DNA of 64,000 nucleotides from CAWDDA01 sp963813345 (GTDB taxonomy: Bacteria > Acidobacteriota > Blastocatellia > RBC074), in contig CAWEYR010000024.1 of NCBI GenBank assembly GCA_963813345.1, positions 62,001 to 126,000 of the forward strand, given 5' to 3'. The notes under the pieces were generated by a model. It was not told where the DNA came from and ran no database searches. It saw only the letters and a program-made list of their open reading frames with translations. Positions within the stretch are counted from its first letter, which is position 1. Each line of letters begins with the position of its first letter. Below, one piece after another: positions 57,869 through 64,000 of this stretch. Both the position numbers and the translations under genes were made by a program.

Positions 57869-59413
57869 CTATAGAGTCTTGAGAAACGCTATGAGTGCCT
57901 GCCTCTCTTCTGCCGGCATTTTGAGCCCGAACTCGTGCCCCTTGATCGCGCGCGTCTTAACGCCCGGCGGACTCCAGCCCCCGGGTTCGTGGGTATCTTT
58001 CAGACGATTCGGGTCGAACATCTCCTCCAAACTCGCTGCTGATCCGTCGTGAAGGTAATGGCCTCGATACCAAACACCTTTGAGCGATGGCACTTTGTAA
58101 TAACCAGTTCCCTTTCGCGTTTCCAGCGCCAACCCTGGATCCGTACCAACGGAGATGCGAAAAATGTCGAGGGATGCCGGCGAATCCTTTGGCGGTATGA
58201 AACCCTGGGCAAGTGTGAGTTTGTTGCTGGTATACAACGGCGGAGTGTGACACATCGTGCATCCCTCCCGCGCGAAGATTCTTTCTCCCGCCTTCGCCTT
58301 CTCATCGAGAGGATTTGGATTGGGAGGAGGCTTGAGGGAGTAGATGTACAGCCCGAGCGCGTAGAGCGCCTCATCCGGCAGCCTTGCCTGAACTCTTTTA
58401 GTGGTCGGAGAAACTACGTGATACTGACCAAACTCTGTCGGTTCTGCGAAACTTACCAGAGCAGCGTACCGCATCAAATCGCCGATTCCCCTATGCAGAT
58501 GGGTCGCGGTGTGGTCGATATATTTTCGATCTTTGATGCCGATCAGGTCCGGAATTTTGGCAGAGTAATACGGGCTGCCGTTCCAGCGAGGTACGCCGCC
58601 GCCGCGCACTGCCGCGTTGATCCATAGGTTGTACTCAGCCTCCGTCATCGCCTTTACACGCTCGTGGATGTCATCCTTTCTCCAGGGAACTCCATACGCC
58701 TGGTACAACCACATCCCAAAGCTCTCTTCCCCCATTACAAATGGCGGGCCTCCGGTCACCGAGCGCATTGCAGTTTGCAGCGGGCGGATGAGGCCGCTTC
58801 TGCCGGCAGGATTAGGCTTGGCGAAGGTTGGGGCGCCGTTGATGCGAGCGCCATCCGGCAGGTATTGCACATGGCAATTCGTGCAGTTTGGAAACGAAAG
58901 AGCAATTCCATTTTTTGTCGGAACCCATCGCAGGTCCGAGGCCGTGCCATCTGGCAACGGCTGCCGCCCTTCGAATGTCCGCGGGTCTCTGGCTCTGGCT
59001 ATTAACTCTGGAGCAAGAGTGCGGAGGTGCAAGTGGTCCGCTTCTTCGAAAACTCTGCGTCCCGCCTCGATCCACTCTGCTTCCGTCTTCAATCCTTCTG
59101 GTTCAATCAGTGGCTTCGGTCCGCTACGTCGAAGCATTTCCCAGTAACCTGCCGGTTCCCTTCCCGGGAAATAGACCGGATACGTGCGCAGATTCTCCAC
59201 GCGCAACGAGTAGTATTCTTTCGCGGAGATGTGAGTTGGTCGCACATTAAGTCCGGCGACCGGCGTCGCCCACTCCGCGAGGGCGGCTTCGTCCCAGGTC
59301 TTGGGAATGTTTGGAGATGAGGTGCTGCGCTGATTCTGCGCCCAGCCAACGGGCAACTGGGCCGTGATTCCAACGAGGACAAGCAGGAATAGTTTTGTGA
59401 ATCTGCTCCGCAT
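57869..59413 (-). CDS. Di-haem cytochrome c protein, secreted
   Basis: A protein of about 514 residues with signal peptide FTKLFLLVLVGITAQLPVGW. Two CxxCH sites are present, CTNCH at about residue 175 and CTMCH at about 400, the second within EGCTMCHTPPLYTS. The region RGHYLHDGSAASLEEMFDPN near the end is typical of MauG/cytochrome c peroxidase-like proteins. LPDEALYALGLYIYSLKPPP precedes the second haem. It is intact and probably periplasmic, taking part in electron transfer or peroxide removal. The ATG at 59413 is used, as the signal peptide follows it. Confidence 0.82.
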   Translation of the reverse strand: MRSRFTKLFLLVLVGITAQLPVGWAQNQRSTSSPNIPKTWDEAALAEWATPVAGLNVRPTHISAKEYYSLRVENLRTYPVYFPGREPAGYWEMLRRSGPKPLIEPEGLKTEAEWIEAGRRVFEEADHLHLRTLAPELIARARDPRTFEGRQPLPDGTASDLRWVPTKNGIALSFPNCTNCHVQYLPDGARINGAPTFAKPNPAGRSGLIRPLQTAMRSVTGGPPFVMGEESFGMWLYQAYGVPWRKDDIHERVKAMTEAEYNLWINAAVRGGGVPRWNGSPYYSAKIPDLIGIKDRKYIDHTATHLHRGIGDLMRYAALVSFAEPTEFGQYHVVSPTTKRVQARLPDEALYALGLYIYSLKPPPNPNPLDEKAKAGERIFAREGCTMCHTPPLYTSNKLTLAQGFIPPKDSPASLDIFRISVGTDPGLALETRKGTGYYKVPSLKGVWYRGHYLHDGSAASLEEMFDPNRLKDTHEPGGWSPPGVKTRAIKGHEFGLKMPAEERQALIAFLKTL

Positions 59414-59702
59414 AATCGCCAACCGCGAATTCGAAGCTCAGCACTCAACTCGGGACTCGAAGAGTTCTACACATTGTAAAGGGAAAAAACAATGAACAAC
59501 CGTGCTATCTGAGGAAGCCGAGTTGGCGCTTGCTGATGGAGCCGCGGAAAGCGAAGTGTTTTGGACGTCTGGTCGCACTGAAGACCGCTGCCTTCGGCAA
59601 CGGTCGCAGCTTAACGCGCTTGAGACTCCCACTGATGGGATTCGATTCGGGAGCTAAAGCGTGCCGCTGCCGCCGCAGCGGCAGCGGTGCAGACCAGGCT
59701 CT
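59414..59702. other. Intergenic stretch with strong hairpin
   Basis: About 290 bases without a convincing gene. A perfect ten-base stem ccgctgccgc/gcggcagcgg (59664-59687, loop of four) lies just after the ahcY stop on the minus strand, where it could end the metK-ahcY transcript. The rest shows short frames only. Confidence 0.5.
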
Positions 59703-60980
59703 TTACGTTCCGGTCTGCCAGCTTGTCAAATACTCCAACTGTTCGGGAGTAGCCTCGTCGATGTTGACGCGCATCGATTGGAGTTTGAGATTCGCGATTT
59801 CGAGGTCAACTTCTTCGGGCAGGACGTGGATCCTGGCTTCGAGTTTTCCCTTGTTCTTTGTGAGGTATTCGGCCGAAAGTGCCTGGTTGGCAAAGCTCAT
59901 GTCCATGACGCTGGCCGGATGACCTTCGGCCGCAGCCAGGTTGATCAGTCTTCCCTCTCCAAGCACCACGAGTGCTCGCCCATCCTTGAGCCGGTATTCC
60001 TCTACATATGGTCTCAACGTTGTCACGTCTGTAGACAGTTCGCGGAGGCTGACAAGGTCAATTTCGAGATCGAAGTGACCCGAATTGCACATAATCGCCC
60101 CGGACTTCATCGAAGCAAAGTGCTGCGTATCGATCACGCCGCGGCTTCCAGTAACCGTCACAAAGATGTCTCCAATGCGCGCAGCCTCTTCCATCGGCAT
60201 AACGCGGAAGCCATCCATCACGGCTTCGAGTGCCTTGATCGGATGAATCTCGGTCACAACTACATTAGCTCCCATACCGCGGGCCCGCATTGCAACGCCC
60301 TTGCCGCACCACCCGTAGCCTGCAACGACCAGACACTTGCCGGCGAGAAGCACATTTGTTGAGCGAATGATTCCATCGAGCGTGCTCTGACCAGTTCCGT
60401 ACCGGTTATCAAAGAAATGCTTCGTCTGGGCATCATTGACGGCGATTGCCGGAAAGGTGAGCTTTCCGTCCTTCATCATCGCCTTCAAGCGGTTGATTCC
60501 CGTTGTCGTCTCTTCGGTTGAACCGAAGACACTCGCAACCTGATCGGGACGTTCCTGGATAAGAGTTGCAACAACGTCGGAGCCGTCATCGATGATCAGC
60601 TCCGGCTGAAAGTCGAGCGCCCGCCGCACATGACGAACGTAGGTGTCCGTGTCCTCGCCCTTCATGGCAAAGACGGAGATTCCATAGATATCGACGAGCG
60701 CTGCAGCAACGTCATCCTGAGTGCTCAAAGGGTTGGATGCGATGATGACTGTCTCGGCGCCGCCGGCTGCCAGCGCGCGAGCCAGGTTGGCAGTCTCAGT
60801 CGTTACGTGCGCACAGGCAACAAGCCGGACACCAGCAAGCGGTCTGTCTGTGTCGAATCTCTTCCGGATTGCGGTGAGCACCGGCATCTCGCGCTCGGCC
60901 CACTCGATTCTCTTGCGTCCCGCTTCAGCAAGCTTGATGTCAGTAACTTCAAAACCGAACTTTGCTTTGGTCTCTGCCAT
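59703..60980 (-). CDS. ahcY: S-adenosylhomocysteine hydrolase
   Basis: A 425-residue intact enzyme that splits S-adenosylhomocysteine into adenosine and homocysteine, using bound NAD. Visible blocks are KIRMARARE-like start KRIEWAEREMPVLTAIRKRF, GSTEETTTGINRLKAM, the NAD motif GYGWCGKGVAMRARGMGANV, and HFDLEIDLVSL near the end. The C-terminus is shorter than in the plant/animal type, as in archaeal-like enzymes. It lies 36 bases after metK and forms the activated-methyl cycle unit with it. Confidence 0.93.
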   Translation of the reverse strand: MAETKAKFGFEVTDIKLAEAGRKRIEWAEREMPVLTAIRKRFDTDRPLAGVRLVACAHVTTETANLARALAAGGAETVIIASNPLSTQDDVAAALVDIYGISVFAMKGEDTDTYVRHVRRALDFQPELIIDDGSDVVATLIQERPDQVASVFGSTEETTTGINRLKAMMKDGKLTFPAIAVNDAQTKHFFDNRYGTGQSTLDGIIRSTNVLLAGKCLVVAGYGWCGKGVAMRARGMGANVVVTEIHPIKALEAVMDGFRVMPMEEAARIGDIFVTVTGSRGVIDTQHFASMKSGAIMCNSGHFDLEIDLVSLRELSTDVTTLRPYVEEYRLKDGRALVVLGEGRLINLAAAEGHPASVMDMSFANQALSAEYLTKNKGKLEARIHVLPEEVDLEIANLKLQSMRVNIDEATPEQLEYLTSWQTGT

Positions 60981-61016
60981 TTATTTCTCCCACCTGATAA
61001 GGAACAGGGCTTGATC

Positions 61017-62170
61017 TTAGAGCGACTGGGCGTCGCGACGCAGTTTCTCGGCACGGTTTGTCATTTCCCAACTGAAACCGCTCTCTTCCCTGCCGAAATG
61101 GCCAAAGGAAGCGGTCTTGCGATAGATAGGCCTGCGCAGATCGAGGGTTTCGATGATCCCTTTCGGCGTCAGATTGAATGTCCCTCGAACGAGCTCTGAG
61201 AGCTTGTCTTCATTCACGCTGGATGTGCCAAAACAATCGAGATAGACCGAAACCGGTTCCGCCACCCCGATGGCATAGGCCAGCTGCACGAGACATCGAT
61301 CAGCTATACCTGCTGCAACCACATTCTTTGCGATATAACGTGCCATGTAGCACGCCGAACGATCGACCTTGGTGGGGTCCTTGCCCGAGAATGCTCCGCC
61401 ACCGTGCGGGGCCGCACCACCATATGTATCGACAATAATCTTTCGCCCGGTCAGACCGGTGTCTCCCTGCGGACCTCCGACTACAAATCGCCCGGTGGGA
61501 TTCACGTAGCACTTAGTGTCCTTGTCAAAAAGATGTTCGGGAATTGTCGGCTTGATAACCTGGTCAATTATGTCTTCGCGAATCTGATCGCCATCGACCT
61601 CGGATCCATGCTGAGTGGATATCACGACCGCATCAACTCTGACCGGTTTTCCGTCTTCATATGCGACGCTCACCTGCGATTTGCCATCGGGTCGCAAATA
61701 AGGAAGCGTGCCGGACTGCGTGCTTCGCTCAAACGGCGTGCGAGTTTGTGGGCAAGCTGGATCGGCGCCGGCATCAGCTCGCGAGTTTCATTGGTGGCGT
61801 ATCCAAACATGAGGCCCTGATCACCGGCGCCTCCTGTATCGACCCCCATCGCAATATCGGGTGACTGCGTATTGACCGCAGAAATCACAGCGCACGTCTC
61901 AGAATCAAAACCGTATTTTGCTCGTGTGTAGCCGATCTCCCTGACGGTCTCGCGGGCGACTTTGCTGTAGTCAACGCGAGCAGTCGTCGTAATCTCACCG
62001 CTGATCATAATCAGGCCTGTGGTTGCCAGCGTCTCGCAGGCCACGCGCCCCGTCGGGTCATCAGTCAGAACGGCATCCAGTATGGCGTCCGAAATCTGAT
62101 CGCAGATCTTGTCAGGATGCCCTTCCGTTACCGATTCTGACGTAAAAAGGTATTTACCCTGCTGTCTCAC
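61017..62170 (-). CDS. metK: S-adenosylmethionine synthetase, frameshifted
   Basis: About 384 residues when joined. It makes S-adenosylmethionine from methionine and ATP. The start block YLFTSESVTEGHPDKICDQI and the central GAGDQGLMFGYATNE are diagnostic, as is GGGAFSGKDPTKVDRSACYM. The frame breaks at about 61716: one A of AAG is missing, and restoring it gives SGTLPYLRPDGKSQ. The GTG start is supported by AGGAGG five bases upstream. Confidence 0.93.
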
Positions 62171-62193
62171 TCCAGCCTCCTAAATAGAGAATA

Positions 62194-62291
62194 CGCCTGT
62201 TGTGGATTGCACCGCGAGGAACCGCATACCATCCAGAAGGCGGGTCATTACTAAAGTAGGAGAGAATTACATACGACTCTGATAGTGTCAA
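62194..62291 (-). promoter_or_regulatory. metK promoter and structured leader
   Basis: On the minus strand TTGACA (62286-62291) and TAATTC (62264-62269) are 16 bases apart. Downstream, 62194-62242 can fold into a nested hairpin: cgcct/aggcg outside, ggat/atcc in the middle, gcg/cgc inside. The leader of about 87 bases ends at the AGGAGG of metK. It does not match the SAM or SAH riboswitch consensus I know. Confidence 0.45.
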
Positions 62292-62323
62292 GGAGAGTAC
62301 CCATTTACTGGGAATGCGCGCGG

Positions 62324-63209
62324 TCATGAACGCGGATGGAACTTCCGGTAAGACTCCATGAGTTTGCGGCTGGTAACGTGCGTGTAGACCTGTGTGGTAG
62401 TGATATTGCTATGACCGAGCATCATCTGAACGGATCTGAGGTCGGCGCCATTTTCAAGCAGCACTGTCGCAAAACTATGCCGAAGCATGTGCGGAGTAAT
62501 GTAGTCAATTCCAGCCTTTTCGCCATACTCCTTTATGAGCTTCCAGACCTTCTGGCGGGTGAGGCGGGCGCCTCCCCGGTCCACGAAAAAGAAGGTGCGA
62601 TGCTTTGCTTCCGAGGATTCGATGGCGTGCAGGCAGGTACATTTTGAGATAGGCCAGCGCTTCACGTCCGACGGGAACGCGACGATGCTTGCTTCCCTTT
62701 CCGAAACAGTTGACGATGCCGGCCTCCCAGTCGATATCTCCGAGGTCGAGCGCCGTCAGCTCGGAGACTCGCATTCCAGTTGCGTACATGAGCTCAAAGA
62801 GCGCTCGATCACGAACTCCAATGTCATCCTCAATGCGGGGCTGGGAAAGAAGCGATTTGATCTCTCCGGGGGTCAGAAACCGGGGCAATGCTTGCCAGGA
62901 CTTGCGGCCTTCGAGGAATATAGTCGGGTCACGTTTCGTAAGGCCTTCGGTGATGAGATATTTGAAGAGACCTTTTGCCGATGAGATAAAGCGTGAAATC
63001 GTGGCGTCGTTCGAACCTGAGTCACGCAACGTCGCAATCATTTCCACGAGGTCGTGCCGATCAAGTGTCAGAAGCTCACGTTCGAGGCCGACGGCCAGGG
63101 TTGAGAGGCGTGCGAGGTCTGCCCGGTAGGCACTTAAAGTATTGCGCGAGAGACCACGTTCAACTCTAAGGTATCGGAGGTACTCTTTTATGAGTTCGCC
63201 GTCTTGCAC
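62324..63209 (-). CDS. xerD: Tyrosine recombinase XerD-like, frameshifted
   Basis: About 295 residues when joined. XerC/XerD resolve chromosome dimers at dif. The N-terminal SAM-like domain reads IKEYLRYLRVERGLSRNTLS. In the catalytic domain Arg147 lies in YATGMRVSEL, the Lys in GKGSKHRRVP, then HMLRHSFAT, GHSNITTTQVYTHV with the nucleophile Tyr. Breaks near 62580-62640 put the middle part in another frame. The C-terminus FHPRS is usual. The GTG start at 63209 has a weak ribosome site. Confidence 0.88.
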
Positions 63210-63315
63210 TTGCTTTCACCTACAGATTCTCTGTTCTCAAAGCATTTGCGTTCGACACGTTATCGGACGGAGGTTCGATCGCTATCCTACTCGCTAACGT
63301 CTCGTGGAGTCAATT

Positions 63316-64000
63316 ATGAAATTGCGTCTCGTTGCCGATCACGTTCAAGGTCAGGTTGCCGGTGACCCCGACCTCGATATCTCCGGTGTCGCCGTTATCG
63401 AAAGTGCCGGTCCAGGCGATATTACCTTCTTTAACAATGCTCGCTACCGCCCATACCTCGCAAGGACCAACGCCGCTGCCATCATTCTTGCAAATCCCGC
63501 CGACCTGCCCACCGGTCGCTCAGGGATCATTGCTTCACATCCCTACCTCGCATTCGCTCACGCGCTCGCACTCTTCTATTCTCCGCGCCCCGCTGACACG
63601 GGTATCCATCCGCTCGCGGCCATCGCACCTGACGCGAGGATCGGAGAACGAGTGACGATCGGACCGTTTACCGTAATCGACCGAGGAGCAGTTATCGGCG
63701 ACGATGTGACTATTCTTTCGCACTGCCACATATATCCCGAAGCCGTCATAGGAAACGGAGTCATGATTCATTCACATTCTGTGATCCGCGAGGGATGCCG
63801 GCTCGGTAACCGCGTGGTAGTCCAAAACGGAGCCGTTATCGGAAGCGACGGGTTTGGATATGCAAAAAGACCGGATGGCACGTGGCACAAAATTCCTCAG
63901 ACAGGAACAGTAGTTATCGACGATGATGTCGAAATAGGATCAGGTTCGACAATCGATCGCGCGACCCTCGGAACGACGGTAATTCGGCGCGGATCAAAGA
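63316..64000 (+). CDS. lpxD: UDP-3-O-acylglucosamine N-acyltransferase, 3' end beyond window
   Basis: The first 228 residues of LpxD, third enzyme of lipid A synthesis, which adds an acyl chain to UDP-3-O-acylglucosamine. The N-terminal uridine-binding domain includes ISGVAVIESAGPGDITFFNN and RYRPYLARTNAAAIIL. The left-handed hexapeptide repeats start HPLAAIAPDARIGERVTIGP. VIGSDGFGYAKRPDGTWHKI and IPQTGTVVIDDDVEIGSGST are diagnostic. The catalytic His lies right of the window. The ATG at 63316 is used. It is transcribed away from xerD and, with lptFG, shows an LPS-bearing outer membrane. Confidence 0.92.
   Translation, partial: MKLRLVADHVQGQVAGDPDLDISGVAVIESAGPGDITFFNNARYRPYLARTNAAAIILANPADLPTGRSGIIASHPYLAFAHALALFYSPRPADTGIHPLAAIAPDARIGERVTIGPFTVIDRGAVIGDDVTILSHCHIYPEAVIGNGVMIHSHSVIREGCRLGNRVVVQNGAVIGSDGFGYAKRPDGTWHKIPQTGTVVIDDDVEIGSGSTIDRATLGTTVIRRGSK

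Noticed and set aside
59438..59632. Short minus-strand ORF before the metK-ahcY end
   Set aside because: Composition is unlike the neighbours, there is no ribosome site and it overlaps hairpin sequence.
62171..62260. SAM or SAH riboswitch before metK
   Set aside because: The conserved core sequences of the SAM-I, SAM-II, SAM-IV and SAH classes were not found in the leader.

Overview
The window looks like a chromosomal piece of a diderm soil bacterium of the Acidobacteriota, most likely Blastocatellia. This is inferred from family content, not from a marker gene. The clues are an Oar-type TonB-dependent receptor with a carboxypeptidase-regulatory domain, LPS genes (lpxD, an lptF-lptG permease), winged-helix/TPR regulators of the CadC type, a PadR regulator with a permease-prefix protein, Tat-exported isoquinoline-oxidoreductase-like molybdoenzymes, and many intergenic palindromes. 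No rRNA, tRNA, CRISPR array, insertion sequence or prophage was recognised.

Layout. 1-2.6 kb: end of a serine hydrolase, a DUF937 protein, a small membrane protein, a SRPBCC protein. 2.8-19.9 kb: a mostly co-oriented catabolic block. It holds a TonB-dependent receptor, two esterases/hydrolases, an alcohol dehydrogenase, a TetR regulator, a haem-c/copper monooxygenase-like protein, an amidohydrolase, a VOC protein, a secreted binding-type protein, a hexahaem cytochrome c and an IorAB-like molybdenum oxidoreductase. Similar TetR-type operator sequences precede the receptor and the monooxygenase gene, which suggests one regulon. 20-28.5 kb: acyltransferase-like membrane protein, palindromes, an LTXXQ-type protein, a CaiB-type CoA-transferase, a BNR-repeat secreted protein and its CadC-like regulator. 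28.8-42 kb: an ECF sigma/anti-sigma pair, secreted hydrolases, a tandem DUF2541 protein, HtrA, remnants of an M23 peptidase and a universal stress protein, an arylsulfatase, a CocE/NonD hydrolase. 42-51.8 kb (minus strand): PadR module, then the oxidative pentose phosphate genes gnd-zwf-opcA-glk, a family 5 solute-binding protein, and a second sigma/anti-sigma/LTXXQ unit. 52-57.8 kb: SRPBCC-ArsR pair, a hydrolase paralogue, an XRE/ImmA-IrrE pair and an lptF-lptG gene that appears to be one fused ORF. 57.9-64 kb: a di-haem cytochrome, metK-ahcY, xerD and the start of lpxD.

A caution applies throughout. About half of the genes are split by single-base shifts, including core genes (gnd, zwf, metK, xerD). 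Where the protein family makes the correct reading obvious, the shift is usually one base lost or gained in a short homopolymer. Most are therefore probably consensus errors and not decay. Coordinates given for such genes span all the pieces.
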